DNA of 64,000 nucleotides from an uncultured Solobacterium sp. (GCA_900547815.1 URHY01000002.1:7306-71305); one strand, 5' to 3'. Positions 34,583 through 44,525 are shown, counted from the first letter of the stretch. Notes: generated by a model not told the origin, from the letters alone. Program-made: numbers and translations.

Positions 34583-35683
34583 ATGTTGAATATAAAATAT
34601 GATATTGTAGGATCTTTTTTAAGACCACAAGAAATTAAAGAGGCTCGTGCTAAATTTAATAATAATGAAATCACATATGAACAATTGCGTGATATTGAAG
34701 ATGAACAAATCGCAAAATTGGTTGCCAAAGAAGTACAGCACGGCTTGAAGTTTGTGACAGATGGAGAATTCCGTCGTCGCTGGTGGCATTTGGATTGGTT
34801 AAAAGAATTTGATGGTTTTACCACAAAACACTTAGATAAGTTTATTAATGGAAGAAACAATCATATTGAATTGGGGATGATTGAAGGAAAGATCTTCTAT
34901 GATCCAAATAAAGCACATAAAGAAATGTACGCATGGGATTTTTTGAAGAATGAGGCTAGTAAATATGGAGTAGAGGCCAAGAAATGTATTTCTGGACCAA
35001 ATATGATTTTGATTGATCATTTCTTACAATTAGGCATTAAAGATACACCATATTATGGTACGGATATTGAAGCTGTGATTGAAGATATTGGTTTGGCATA
35101 TCAAGCAGCCATTCGTGATTTTTATAATCATGGATGTCGCTATATTCAAATTGATGATACTTCATGGACATATATGATTGATGATACGTTTGTATCCAAA
35201 GTAGAAGGTTTGGGTTATACAAAAGCTCAGATATTAGATTGGTTTGTACGTGTAAGTACAAAGGCATTAGAAAATCGTCCTGAAGATATGCAGATTGCGA
35301 CGCATTTCTGTAAAGGAAACTTTAAAGGAAATCCTTTATTCCATGGATTCTATGATACGATTGCAAAATCTGTCGCAAGTATTCCATATGATGGCTATTT
35401 TGTAGAATATGATGATGCTCGTAGTGGAACCTTTGATCCATGGGCTATTTTAAAAGGCACAGACCGCACATTTGTGGCTGGATTGATTTCTACAAAACGT
35501 CCAGAATTAGAAGAACATGATGTGATTAAAGCTCGTTATGAACAAGCTAAAGCAGTTGTAGGAGATAACATTGCTCTTTCTCCACAATGTGGATTTGCCT
35601 CTGTAGAAGAAGGAAACTGTATTGATGAAGAAACACAGTGGAAGAAAATTGATTTATTGGTATCTTGCCAAGACTTCATTTAA
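34583..35683 (+). CDS. Cobalamin-independent methionine synthase-like protein (MetE C-terminal type, YxjG/YxjH-like)
   Basis: 366 residues corresponding to the catalytic barrel of MetE without the N-terminal half. The zinc-site residues fit His/Cys in THFCKGN (about 235) and Cys in LSPQCGFAS (about 337); substrate loops include FVTDGEFRRRWWHLDW and IQIDDTSW. Such short forms in Bacilli act on methyl donors to homocysteine under S-box control, but no S-box leader is visible here. GGAGG lies before the ATG. Confidence 0.88.
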   Translation: MLNIKYDIVGSFLRPQEIKEARAKFNNNEITYEQLRDIEDEQIAKLVAKEVQHGLKFVTDGEFRRRWWHLDWLKEFDGFTTKHLDKFINGRNNHIELGMIEGKIFYDPNKAHKEMYAWDFLKNEASKYGVEAKKCISGPNMILIDHFLQLGIKDTPYYGTDIEAVIEDIGLAYQAAIRDFYNHGCRYIQIDDTSWTYMIDDTFVSKVEGLGYTKAQILDWFVRVSTKALENRPEDMQIATHFCKGNFKGNPLFHGFYDTIAKSVASIPYDGYFVEYDDARSGTFDPWAILKGTDRTFVAGLISTKRPELEEHDVIKARYEQAKAVVGDNIALSPQCGFASVEEGNCIDEETQWKKIDLLVSCQDFI

Positions 35684-35711
35684 GAGAAATCGTTCGATTT
35701 CTCTTTTTTTC
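35683..35711 (+). terminator. Terminator after the MetE-like gene
   Basis: AGAGAAATCG and CGATTTCTCT flank TT and are followed by T7. The stem begins in the stop codon. Confidence 0.88.
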
Positions 35712-35727
35712 ACAAAAAAAGGAACAA

Positions 35728-36939
35728 TTATTTGTTCCCGTAGTATGAATTTAAGAAAGATTCTTTGAATTCTTTAAATGTACCATCTAAAATAGCTTGT
35801 CTAGCCTGTTCTGTAAGACGGATGATGAAGCGAAGATTATGCATGGAAGCTAGTTCAAAATATTTAGCAGATTCAGTACGATCTTGCGATTTCCATAGTC
35901 TTCTTAATTCGCCTAATGTGATTTTACTTTGACATGTAGGGCAATCACAATCTTCATCAATTAGCAAATCACTATCTCTATATTTAGATAAATTGATAGG
36001 TCCATGCATTGTATATAATCTTCCATGCCTTGCCTCTCTTGTGGGGGCAACACAATCAAATGTATCCGCTCCATTTTCAGTTCCAATTAAAATATCATCT
36101 GGATGGGATAAACCTAATAAGTGTCTTGGTTTATTTTCTGGAAGTTCTTCATTGCACCAAGTTAAAATATCGCCTAATGTTTCTTTCAAGAAAGCTCCGC
36201 CTAAGCCATAGCCATCAAAATCCATTTGTGCGTATTTTTTACAAGTAGATCTTCTCAAGTCTTCCCAACGACCACCTTGGATAACTCCATACAAAGATTG
36301 GTGATAGCCTAAATCATCACAATGTTTCTTATGTTCATCTAGACTTCTTTTTGCCCAACGCTCAGTTCTTGCCAAGGATTCAACATTATATTCATATGTA
36401 TCCGCTAAAGAAGTTAATTCATCATAAGCCATATGGATATCAGCTCCAATACGACATTGAATCTGCATACTTTCTTCAGGACCAATAAAATCTTCCTGTC
36501 CTGTAAATGGATCATGAAAGTGTACTCCATCTTCTGTGACATGAGCCAAACGTTTTTCTTCTTCGGTATTTTTCATGTTGTCTTCACGTTTCATGCTGAC
36601 AACTTTTCCACAACCTGAACCTAAAGACATGACCTGAAATCCACCAGAATCTGTTAGAGTAGGACCATTCCATTTTGACCATGCAGATAAGCCTCCATTA
36701 GCGGCAATCTCAGGGGAAATGTTTCGTAAATGATATCCATTACTTAACATGGCTTGAGCATTGATGCTCTTTAATTCTTCCATAGAAACAAAACGAACTT
36801 CCCCATGTGTTCCCACACACATAAATGCCGGCGTTTTAATGTCTCCATGAGGTGTATGTATAATTCCGGCTCTTCCTAAATGGCCAGGAATTCTTTTTTC
36901 AATTTCAAAATAAAATTTATTGTCATTTTTATATTCCAT
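35728..36939 (-). CDS. tgt: tRNA-guanine transglycosylase
   Basis: 403 residues from the ATG five bases after GGAGG. Exchanges guanine-34 for preQ1 in tRNAs with GUN anticodons. Nucleophile region LTDSGGFQVMSLGSG, GGRWEDLRR, catalytic Asp in DTFDCVAPTREARHG and the zinc site CDCPTC with a distant His (ELASMHNLRF) are present. Around residues 100-120 there is an insertion (KVVSMKREDNMKNTEEE), so it is somewhat longer than the usual 380. It lacks queF/queA neighbours. Confidence 0.93.
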   Translation of the reverse strand: MEYKNDNKFYFEIEKRIPGHLGRAGIIHTPHGDIKTPAFMCVGTHGEVRFVSMEELKSINAQAMLSNGYHLRNISPEIAANGGLSAWSKWNGPTLTDSGGFQVMSLGSGCGKVVSMKREDNMKNTEEEKRLAHVTEDGVHFHDPFTGQEDFIGPEESMQIQCRIGADIHMAYDELTSLADTYEYNVESLARTERWAKRSLDEHKKHCDDLGYHQSLYGVIQGGRWEDLRRSTCKKYAQMDFDGYGLGGAFLKETLGDILTWCNEELPENKPRHLLGLSHPDDILIGTENGADTFDCVAPTREARHGRLYTMHGPINLSKYRDSDLLIDEDCDCPTCQSKITLGELRRLWKSQDRTESAKYFELASMHNLRFIIRLTEQARQAILDGTFKEFKESFLNSYYGNK

Positions 36940-36971
36940 AAATGCCTCCAACCCATTTATTCTATCACATA

Positions 36972-37438
36972 TTAGCGTCGGCTTATATAAAAGATTATGC
37001 CAAGTATACTGATTATACCTGCAACATATCCGATGGATTGAATATTCATCAAATTAATGGTTTGTCCTCCAATAAAAGATCCTAATCCAATACCTAGATT
37101 AAAGATGCCTGAAAAAATCGACATCGCAACAGAACTTGTATTTTCATCAGTTGCTAACATTGTTTCTGATTGACAAGCCACATTAAATGCAGTAGAGCTA
37201 GTTCTCCATACAATACACATCAAAGAGAATAGTGAAATTAAGATGAATCTCTTTCTGTTCTTATTGAAATTTGAGGACAATATACTTTTGCCGATTCTGG
37301 CAACATCCAATAAAGAAAGTACAAATGTAATTGTTGTATTGGATAAGTTTGCCTCTTGCGATAAGTAGGGTTCAATATAGTTATAGGTAATATATAGTAC
37401 GCACTAACAAACAATAAATATTTATCTTTCAAAAACAA
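36972..37438 (-). pseudogene. MFS transporter remnant
   Basis: Only the last part of a DHA-type major facilitator remains. One frame (37310 downwards) encodes LDVARIGKSILSSNFNKNRKR then three membrane helices with FSGIFNLGIGLGSFIGG. Upstream, another frame encodes FLKDKYLLFVSAYYI, and the expected continuation (YNYIEPYLSQEANLSN) lies in the downstream frame, so a frameshift occurred near 37385-37400. The N-terminal two thirds are absent and no start site is visible. Confidence 0.78.
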
Positions 37439-37508
37439 TTTTTATTTTGCCATAAGTTTTATTGAAAACCCCATTTTTTCTTTCTATAATATATATCGGT
37501 GATAATTT

Positions 37509-38084
37509 ATGAAGAAAACAATTTGGATAGCAACGAGCAATGCTCATAAGGTTGAAGAATTTCAGACAATGTTGAAGGATTGTGATGTGAAATGTTTAAA
37601 GGATTTAGATCATAAAATCAATATTATTGAAGATGGAACAACTTTTGAAGAAAATGCATTGATCAAAGCTCGTACATTATTTAACGAACTACATGAACCT
37701 GTCATTAGTGATGATTCAGGTTTAGAAGTGGATGCGATGGATAAAAAGCCTGGTGTTTATTCGGCTCGTTTTTTAGGTGAAGACACGAGCTATGATATTA
37801 AGAATCAATATATTATAGATCAAGTGCAAGGAAAGACGCGTACAGCTCGTTATGTATGTGTGATTGCGTATATTGATGAAGAAGGAAAAGAACATGTGTA
37901 TCGCGGTGAATGTGAAGGTTTGATCCATGATAAATTGGAAGGGGAAAATGGATTTGGATATGATCCTATCTTCTATTATCCTGAATTTAAGACAACACTT
38001 GCCAGTGTGAGTGAAGAAAAGAAAAATAGTGTATCTCATAGAGGAATCGCTTTAGAAAAATTTTTGAAAGATTGGAGTAAATAA
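37509..38084 (+). CDS. rdgB: XTP/dITP diphosphatase (RdgB/HAM1)
   Basis: 191 residues. Hydrolyses non-canonical purine triphosphates to keep them out of DNA and RNA. Substrate loop IATSNAHKVEEF, catalytic VISDDSGLEVDAMDKKPGVYSARF, and GFGYDPIFYYPE are all conserved. Overlap-free, three bases before trmL. Confidence 0.95.
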   Translation: MKKTIWIATSNAHKVEEFQTMLKDCDVKCLKDLDHKINIIEDGTTFEENALIKARTLFNELHEPVISDDSGLEVDAMDKKPGVYSARFLGEDTSYDIKNQYIIDQVQGKTRTARYVCVIAYIDEEGKEHVYRGECEGLIHDKLEGENGFGYDPIFYYPEFKTTLASVSEEKKNSVSHRGIALEKFLKDWSK

Positions 38085-38086
38085 GT

Positions 38087-38608
38087 ATGTTGCATGTTGT
38101 ATTGTATGAACCGGAAATTCCACAAAATACAGGAAATATTATTCGAACTTGTATGGCGACAGGTTCTCGTCTACATTTGATTGAACCATTAGGTTTTTCT
38201 TTGGATGAAAAACATTTGCGCCGTTCAGGAATGGATTATATTAAAGATGCCGATATTCATATTCATAAAAATTGGGATGCGTTTGTAGCTGAAAATCCAA
38301 GTGAACATTATTATTTTATGACACGCTATGGAAAAAAAGCTCCAAGCGAATTTGACTTCACAAAAGAAGAGGGCGATGTTTATTTAGTACTTGGAAAAGA
38401 AAGTACAGGTGTAGATAAAAAGATCCTTCAAGCACATTTAGATACTTGTATGCGTCTTCCTATGGTCGCAAACGCAAGAAGCTTGAACTTATCCAATTGT
38501 GCTGCCATTATTGTGTATGAAGTGTTACGTCAACTTGATTATCCTGGACTTAGTACACATGAAGAGCTTAAGGGAGAGGATTGGCTTGAAAATCTTAAGG
38601 TCGATTGA
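38087..38608 (+). CDS. trmL: tRNA (cytidine/uridine-34-2'-O)-methyltransferase
   Basis: 173 residues, SPOUT family. Methylates the wobble ribose of leucine tRNAs. Motifs EPEIPQNTGNIIRTC, LVLGKESTGVD (AdoMet loop) and RLPMVANARSLNLSNCAAIIVYE (knot) are diagnostic. Follows rdgB closely, probably cotranscribed. Confidence 0.95.
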   Translation: MLHVVLYEPEIPQNTGNIIRTCMATGSRLHLIEPLGFSLDEKHLRRSGMDYIKDADIHIHKNWDAFVAENPSEHYYFMTRYGKKAPSEFDFTKEEGDVYLVLGKESTGVDKKILQAHLDTCMRLPMVANARSLNLSNCAAIIVYEVLRQLDYPGLSTHEELKGEDWLENLKVD

Positions 38609-38615
38609 TAAATGT

Positions 38616-39119
38616 ATGGATTCGTTTGAAAAACGAATCTTTCTTTTTATATTTTTTCTTTGTCTATATTGGTTGTGGCAGAATCTATGGCAGCTGATTC
38701 TGTTTGGCAAATTATTTTTTGTGTATGATTATGAAAGTTTATTTAACATACAGGCAAAACTTAGTTCGTATGAATCTAGTGTTTTTATTCGTATCATATA
38801 TTATGTGATTTCAAACCCAACATTGAATTTGTTAAGTTTAATTCGATGTATAAAATTAATAGACATATTGGCTATTGCAGGCATTGTTTTATTGATAAAA
38901 AAGTGTCGAATTGTGGTTGTTTTTAATGGAATTAAATATGTTTGGGGCTTGTTTTGGATCATAAAAGCATTACACTCAAAAAGTGTATATTTGGTAATTA
39001 ATTGCTTAAAATGGCTTTCTTTAGGCCTTTTTATATGTGTTTTAATAAGTGTATGTATATGGTTGTATACGCTTGCAGAACTTATTGTTGATTTTAATAA
39101 AACTGTTCACGATTTATAG
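38616..39119 (+). CDS. Predicted small membrane protein, unrecognised
   Basis: 167 residues from the ATG at 38616; earlier in-frame Met codons lie inside trmL. The ribosome site is weak. About four hydrophobic segments: 8-33, 60-85 (partly), 88-105 and 135-158. No conserved motif is seen. It may be coupled to trmL. No function proposed. Confidence 0.5.
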   Translation: MDSFEKRIFLFIFFLCLYWLWQNLWQLILFGKLFFVYDYESLFNIQAKLSSYESSVFIRIIYYVISNPTLNLLSLIRCIKLIDILAIAGIVLLIKKCRIVVVFNGIKYVWGLFWIIKALHSKSVYLVINCLKWLSLGLFICVLISVCIWLYTLAELIVDFNKTVHDL

Positions 39120-39327
39120 ACATTATTATACATTTCATAAATTATGTGCAATTTTTTATAAAATCACATAATATACCATAATTCATATTTAAACCCTTTA
39201 AATAAAGGGCATTAAGAAAAATATTAAGAAATAAATTACTAAAAAGTGCAAACGAATTTTTATCGGAAATTTGCATCAAAAAAAAAACCTTGTTAAACTT
39301 CAGGTGTTGTAACGAAGAGGTGATATG

Positions 39328-40569
39328 ATGAATTTTATCGAAAAACATAGTAAAATTTTAGCCGTAAGTCTATGTCTATTAACTTCAGGACCAATTGTTT
39401 CGACAATGTATGCTAAAGAAGTTCAACCTGGATGGCATGGTGAAGGCGCAGATCGTTATTATATTTTAGAATCAAATCGTCAGACAGCGACTGGTTTAAC
39501 AAAAATCGATACTCAACTTTATTATTTCAATAGTAAAGGAGAGATGCAGTTTGGATGGCAAACAGTTTCTGATCAAACTTATTATTTCAAAAAAGATGGA
39601 ACTGCTGCTACTGGTACTGTTACAATTCAGGGTAGTGAATATAATTTCCAAAAAGAAGGTATCCTACTTCATGGATGGAGTGAAGATGGTAAATCATTCT
39701 ATGATGAAAAGGGTAAAAAGACTTCAACAAATTGGGTTGAAGACAATGGTGTTAAATATTATTTTGATGAAAATGGAAATTGTGTAACAGGATGGCAAGA
39801 AATTGAAGGCCAGGAATATTATTTTGGTTCAGATGGTAAGATGGCTACAGGTCAATTCGATGTAGACGGAACGACATATTTCACAGACTCAGATGGTGTG
39901 TTCCGTACAGGATGGCAAGTCATTAACGGTCAGGATTATTATTATGCAAAAAATGGTGAAGTTACAAAGAATCAAATTTTAGATATCGATGGTACTAAAT
40001 GGGCATTCGATGAAAATGGTAACTTGATTAAAAATGCAGAAAAAGATGGATATAAAATTGATGAAAATGGTGTTGCGACTGAAATAACTCCTGAACAAAC
40101 TCAGACTCCAACACAAAATACAACTACAAGTACTCCAACACAAAATACTACTACAAGTACTCCAGCTCAAAGTAGTACAACGAATACAAATACTACTCAA
40201 GCTCCAGTGCAAAACAATACTGGTAGTTCGACAAACAATAATTATGTACCATCAACTTCAAATGTGAATGCTTCAGCAATTGCTTCTGCAGCATTAGCAC
40301 AGATTGGGGTTACACAAGATTGTACAATGTTAGTAACCAATTCTTTAAAGGCTGTTGGAATTAATTTCCACGGATGGCCAGAAGATTATTTGAGTTTAGG
40401 AACAATTACATCAAATCCAGTTCCAGGCGACATTATTGTATACTCAGGGCATGTTGCAATTTATATTGGAAATGGAATGGCAGTTCATGGTGGATTCTAC
40501 GGAAGCCAAACAGTAAAATATTCTGCTAATTGTGGTAATACAATACTTGGTTATGTTCATATAGGTTAG
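39328..40569 (+). CDS. Secreted cell-wall NlpC/P60-like hydrolase with multiple glucan/choline-binding repeats
   Basis: 413 residues, start chosen at the ATG five bases after AGGTGA to match the paralogue at 26087 (MNFxE...). Signal peptide 1-29. Residues 33-250 hold about nine CW-binding-type repeats (GWQ...QTYYFKKDG patterns) that bind wall polymers. A Thr/Gln/Pro linker (255-305) leads to a C-terminal domain with Cys in TQDCTMLVT, His in YSGHVAIYIGNG and MAVHGG, like the paralogue. Likely a peptidoglycan amidase or endopeptidase. Two hundred AT-rich bases upstream hold no other gene. Confidence 0.84.
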   Translation: MNFIEKHSKILAVSLCLLTSGPIVSTMYAKEVQPGWHGEGADRYYILESNRQTATGLTKIDTQLYYFNSKGEMQFGWQTVSDQTYYFKKDGTAATGTVTIQGSEYNFQKEGILLHGWSEDGKSFYDEKGKKTSTNWVEDNGVKYYFDENGNCVTGWQEIEGQEYYFGSDGKMATGQFDVDGTTYFTDSDGVFRTGWQVINGQDYYYAKNGEVTKNQILDIDGTKWAFDENGNLIKNAEKDGYKIDENGVATEITPEQTQTPTQNTTTSTPTQNTTTSTPAQSSTTNTNTTQAPVQNNTGSSTNNNYVPSTSNVNASAIASAALAQIGVTQDCTMLVTNSLKAVGINFHGWPEDYLSLGTITSNPVPGDIIVYSGHVAIYIGNGMAVHGGFYGSQTVKYSANCGNTILGYVHIG

Positions 40570-40592
40570 AATACAATTCTAGCCTTTTTTTT
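40564..40592 (+). terminator. Terminator overlapping the stop codon
   Basis: GGTTAGAAT pairs with ATTCTAGCC (one wobble), followed by T8. Confidence 0.85.
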
Positions 40593-40637
40593 AACTTTTG
40601 TGGTAAAATCAATAATATATTTTCAAGGAGGTCTTGT

Positions 40638-41837
40638 ATGAACTATATTCAAACGCAAAAATTTAGCGATGTTTATGTTTCTTGTAAAACAATGATGCCT
40701 TTTAATCGAAACACAATTACTGCATTAAATATTCTTGTGTATATGATGAAGGCGAAAACACAAAAGATGAATTCCAAGCAAAAACTTGCATCAACATTGA
40801 ATCTAGCTTATGGAACGAAAGTATCCTATGGATTAACTTCTTATGGAGATTTAATTCAGGTAGATGTTCGTTTTCAATTTGTTCGTCCAGACTGGATTGA
40901 AGATGATAGTTATGTCAATAAAATCAAAGATATAATGGATCAAGTTCTTTACCATTCTGTGTTGGATGAAGAAAACTTTAAAGAATCAGTATATCTTTTG
41001 CAAAATAGATTGTTAGCACAGATGGATGATCCAGCTAATTTGTCGTGCATGTATGCATTTGAAATGGCACATGAAAAACACTCTATTTCAATTCCTGTAC
41101 AGGGAAGTTTAAAAGATTTAAATAAGCTAACATTGGAAGATGTGAAACAAGTTTATACATTATATATGGATATGGCGAAACACTTCTATATTTGTGGATA
41201 CATAACACAAGATTTGTATGATTATATTGATTCATTAGATTCTCATTGTGCTTTTATTTCTGAAAGAACATTATTACCTAAAGTAGAGTCTAGTTATAAA
41301 ATGTATGAAAAAGATATTTCGCAGACATGCATATCGCAAGTGTATTCTACTGGGGTAGATATTTCTAGTCTTGATTATGAGGCAGAATTGATTTTAAATA
41401 GTATATTAGGACAAAGCCAAAAAAACTTGATGTTTGATGAAATTCGTGAAAAGAATAGCTTATGTTATTCGATTAACTCTTCTGTAATTCGCTTTGATGG
41501 CGCTTTATTGATTCATACGGGTGTGAATCGTAAGGATGTTAATAAAGTACTAAATTTGATTGAAACACAAATTGATCGATTATTGAATATGGATTATGAT
41601 GACTCTTATTTGGAAATAGCGAAAATGGATTTTAAAGATCGGATTATTAGTGGCTTAGATAGACCTTTATCTTTGATTGCACAAGCTTTTTTAGATGATT
41701 TGTTGCATCGTGAGCTTACGACTGAACAAAGAATAGAGAGAATTATGCAGGTGACAAAAGAAGATATATCTCGTGTTGCCTTACAAATGAATCTGGCATC
41801 AGTTGCCATTGTTGCGGAGAAAGAAAATGAATTATAA
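40638..41837 (+). CDS. M16 peptidase-like protein, YfmF type (inactive partner)
   Basis: 399 residues. It shares the M16 fold but lacks the HxxEH zinc motif in the expected N-terminal position (ALNILVYMMKAKTQ), as in the non-catalytic partner of bacterial M16B heterodimers. Recognisable C-terminal M16 pattern: EIREKNSLCYSINSSV. AGGAGG precedes the ATG, and it overlaps the active partner by 11 bases. The pair probably degrades peptides; substrate unknown. Confidence 0.88.
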   Translation: MNYIQTQKFSDVYVSCKTMMPFNRNTITALNILVYMMKAKTQKMNSKQKLASTLNLAYGTKVSYGLTSYGDLIQVDVRFQFVRPDWIEDDSYVNKIKDIMDQVLYHSVLDEENFKESVYLLQNRLLAQMDDPANLSCMYAFEMAHEKHSISIPVQGSLKDLNKLTLEDVKQVYTLYMDMAKHFYICGYITQDLYDYIDSLDSHCAFISERTLLPKVESSYKMYEKDISQTCISQVYSTGVDISSLDYEAELILNSILGQSQKNLMFDEIREKNSLCYSINSSVIRFDGALLIHTGVNRKDVNKVLNLIETQIDRLLNMDYDDSYLEIAKMDFKDRIISGLDRPLSLIAQAFLDDLLHRELTTEQRIERIMQVTKEDISRVALQMNLASVAIVAEKENEL

Positions 41838-43080
41838 TTTGAATATAAAAAAAGAAACATTACCGAATGGCTTACAGGTTATTCTTGTTCATAAGCCAGA
41901 TTATCAAAGATCTTTATTTCTTTTAGGAGCAAAAGTAGGGGGCTTTGATATTGATCAAAATGTAGATGGATCTATCGTACATCATAAAAGTGGATTGGCA
42001 CATTATTTAGAACATCAAATGTTTTATTTGGATGGAGAAGATGTAAGTGAGTTATTTGCGAATTTACAATGCTCTACAAATGCCTATACATCCTATACAG
42101 AAACAGCATTTTATTTTTCGACAACGGTAGATGTGAAAAAACCATTGAAGTTGTTGTTGGAATTTGTAGAAAATTTAGATGTGACAGAAGATACGATTGA
42201 AAAAGAAAAAGGTATCATTTTGAGTGAATATGATATGTATCAACAATCACCAGAACAGCGTCTTTTCAAAGAAACATTAGTTTCGTTGTATAAATATCAT
42301 CCGATGAAAGTGGATGTTCTTGGTTCGAAAGAAGATATTCAAAATATGAATATGGAAGATTTAAAACAATTTTATGAATTGAATTATGATTCGAGTAAAT
42401 TGTGCCTTGTTGGAGTAACTGGTAAAGATACAGATGATGTAATGAATTGGATAAAAGAATGTCAAAAAGATGTTGTAAGTAAGTGTGATAAGAATATTTC
42501 ACGAGTTTTTAAAACAGAGCCTGTGGAAGTGAATCGTCAAGAATATGTGGATACAATGGATATTCATCAGCCTTTTGTTTGCGTAGGCTTTAAAATGCTG
42601 CCTTGTACAAATAAAATCGAAGCGTTTGAGAAGGATTTTGCGGTAAATGTATGGCTTGATTCTATTATGGGGCCATTGAATCCTCAATTTCAAGAATGGC
42701 TTGATCAAAGAGTCTTCACGCAGTTTGTTGGGGCAGAAGCCGATTTTACTATAGATCATAGTTATGTTTTGTTTTATGCACAAACTTCAAATCCGGATGA
42801 GTTTATTGAACTTATAAAAAAACAAGTGACGAATCTAGAAATATCAAAGGATGATTATCAGTCTTTGCATGCACAGGCTATTGCGAATAATTTGCGTGGA
42901 TTAGATCACTTTGATGGTTTGGCTAATGACTTGTTGAGAAGTTATTTTGAGGAATATGATTATCTAGATAGTTTAAATTGTATTCAAACTATGACTTTAG
43001 AAAAGGTGTTAGAATATATTAAGTCTTTAGACTTTTCAAATATATGTGTCACTAAAATTCTTCCAAATGACTCTATTTGA
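41827..43080 (+). CDS. M16 zinc peptidase, YfmH type
   Basis: 417 residues from the ATG inside the end of the YfmF-like gene. The zinc motif HYLEH (HKSGLAHYLEHQMFY, about 65) and the downstream Glu (EKEKGIILSEYDMY, about 138) are intact. TSYTETAFYFS is typical. Works with the upstream inactive homologue as a heterodimeric peptidase. Confidence 0.93.
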   Translation: MNYNLNIKKETLPNGLQVILVHKPDYQRSLFLLGAKVGGFDIDQNVDGSIVHHKSGLAHYLEHQMFYLDGEDVSELFANLQCSTNAYTSYTETAFYFSTTVDVKKPLKLLLEFVENLDVTEDTIEKEKGIILSEYDMYQQSPEQRLFKETLVSLYKYHPMKVDVLGSKEDIQNMNMEDLKQFYELNYDSSKLCLVGVTGKDTDDVMNWIKECQKDVVSKCDKNISRVFKTEPVEVNRQEYVDTMDIHQPFVCVGFKMLPCTNKIEAFEKDFAVNVWLDSIMGPLNPQFQEWLDQRVFTQFVGAEADFTIDHSYVLFYAQTSNPDEFIELIKKQVTNLEISKDDYQSLHAQAIANNLRGLDHFDGLANDLLRSYFEEYDYLDSLNCIQTMTLEKVLEYIKSLDFSNICVTKILPNDSI

Positions 43081-43140
43081 TCTAATTAGCTTGATTTTAA
43101 TCAAATTAGAGGCTGTAAAACACGAAAATATGTAAAAAAT

Positions 43141-43175
43141 AACGACCTATAGAGCAAATAGGTCGTTTGTTTTAT
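43141..43175 (+). terminator. Terminator after the M16 pair
   Basis: AACGACCTAT and ATAGGTCGTT, a perfect 10-base-pair stem with loop AGAGCAA, then TTGTTTT. Confidence 0.88.
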
Positions 43176-43254
43176 TATGGGCATATTTGTAGAATATTCT
43201 TGAAGAAGGATGGTGATGAAAATGGTGGTCAAATTTGAAGGAGGATAATTAATT

Positions 43255-43563
43255 ATGAATGCGTTTAGTATTGTAGGAAAAATTACGGACATGCCAGTTT
43301 TAAAGGAAACAACAAATGGATTAAAGACTTGTGAACTTCCGATTTCTGTGCAGCGTAACTTTCCAAATTCGGAAGGTATTTATGAAAATGATGATATGAT
43401 CATTGAAGTATGGAGAGGTCTTGCGGAAACGGTTAGTGCCTCATGTAAAATTGGTGATTATGTCGGTATTAATGGTCGTATTCATTCGCGTAAATACCAA
43501 AAGGATGAAAGAATATACTTAAACTATGGCTTTGTAGCTGAAAAAATCGATTTTTTACGTTAG
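43255..43563 (+). CDS. Single-stranded DNA-binding protein-like OB-fold protein
   Basis: 102 residues, only an OB fold (NAFSIVGKITDMPVLKET, then CKIGDYVGINGRIHSRKY, VAEKIDFL). It lacks the acidic C-terminal tail that recruits partners in the replicative SSB. It is therefore likely an accessory SSB or PriB-like protein rather than the main SSB. GGAGG precedes the ATG; it stands alone. Confidence 0.78.
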   Translation: MNAFSIVGKITDMPVLKETTNGLKTCELPISVQRNFPNSEGIYENDDMIIEVWRGLAETVSASCKIGDYVGINGRIHSRKYQKDERIYLNYGFVAEKIDFLR

Positions 43564-43608
43564 TAAAAAGAAGAAATACATGAATTATGAAAACACATCC
43601 ACAAAAAA

Positions 43609-43635
43609 AGAAGCGATATAATTCGCTTCTTTCTT
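43609..43635. terminator. Bidirectional terminator between ssb-like gene and rpsD
   Basis: AGAAGCGA, loop TATAAT, TCGCTTCT. The minus strand side is followed by T7 and ends rpsD; the plus side has TTCTTG. Confidence 0.88.
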
Positions 43636-43650
43636 GTCTTATGTCTAAGA

Positions 43651-44259
43651 TTAACGGTTGTAGAATTCTACTACTAACAATTCGTTGATTTCTTGAGCTG
43701 TGAACAATTCTTTACGTTCTGGGTAACGAACATAAGTACCTTTTTTAGCATCTTTGTTAACTTCTACAAAATCAACAGTAGCTGTTGCAGCTTCTAAAGC
43801 TTCGTTGATTACGCTTAAGTTTCTAGCGCGTTCACGAATTTCGATAACTTGTCCTGGTTTTACTTGGAAACTAGGGATATCTACTTTCTTACCATCTACT
43901 AATACGTGTCCGTGGTTTACTAACTGACGGCTAGCACGACGAGTACGTGCAAATCCCATACGATAAACGATGTTATCTAAACGAGATTCCAACATTACTA
44001 AGAAGTTTTCACCAGCAGAACCAGCTTTTTTACTTGCTTTTAAGTAAGTGTTGTAGAATTGTTTTTCACTTAATTGGTAAGTGTGACGAATTCTTTGTTT
44101 TTCCTGTAATTGGATACCGTAGTTTGTTAATTTTGGACGACGAGCATTTCCGTGTTGTCCTGGAATAGTGTTACGACGAGTTAATTCTTCACCAGTTTCT
44201 AAAACTGAGAATCCAAGACGGCGTGACTTTTTCCAAACGCTTCCTGTGTTTCTTGACAT
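43651..44259 (-). CDS. rpsD: Ribosomal protein S4
   Basis: 202 residues. Primary 16S rRNA binder and translational regulator. S4 domain around RLDNIVYRMGFARTRRASRQLVNHGHVLVDGKKVDIPSFQVKPGQ; N-terminal RNTGSVWKKSRRLGFSVLETGEEL. No zinc Cys residues in the N-terminus (the C-minus type). Monocistronic, with its own promoter and a long leader. Confidence 0.97.
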   Translation of the reverse strand: MSRNTGSVWKKSRRLGFSVLETGEELTRRNTIPGQHGNARRPKLTNYGIQLQEKQRIRHTYQLSEKQFYNTYLKASKKAGSAGENFLVMLESRLDNIVYRMGFARTRRASRQLVNHGHVLVDGKKVDIPSFQVKPGQVIEIRERARNLSVINEALEAATATVDFVEVNKDAKKGTYVRYPERKELFTAQEINELLVVEFYNR

Positions 44260-44462
44260 AATTTTTCCTCCTATTGTTTTATATCATTCACAAAACAATA
44301 ACAGTACAAATCTTTAAAGGTTGTGTTGACAATGATACTTTCCGCTATCAGCTATTAGCTTACTCATATCGCTTATATAGGCTGTAACGCATTTCCTTTA
44401 ACTTTGTATGCTGCTATCAATTTATGCTTATGTATCATATCAAAGAACATTAATAAAATCAA
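44260..44462 (-). promoter_or_regulatory. rpsD promoter and long 5' leader
   Basis: On the minus strand TTGATT (complement of 44457-44462), 17 bases, TATGAT (44434-44439). The start near 44427 leaves about 165 untranslated bases with several self-complementary blocks (for example GATAGC/GCTATC-like segments). In Bacilli S4 represses its own synthesis through such a leader; the fold here was not computed. Confidence 0.65.
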
Positions 44463-44525
44463 GAAAATGATGCAATGATTTTGAAGTTTTGCTATAATAA
44501 GAATGGTTTGCAAGGAGGTACCACT

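Noticed and set aside
39120-39327. AT-rich gap before the second wall hydrolase, checked for small RNA or riboswitch
   Set aside because: Only a weak CCCTTTAAATAAAGGG palindrome-like stretch; no promoter-terminator pair.
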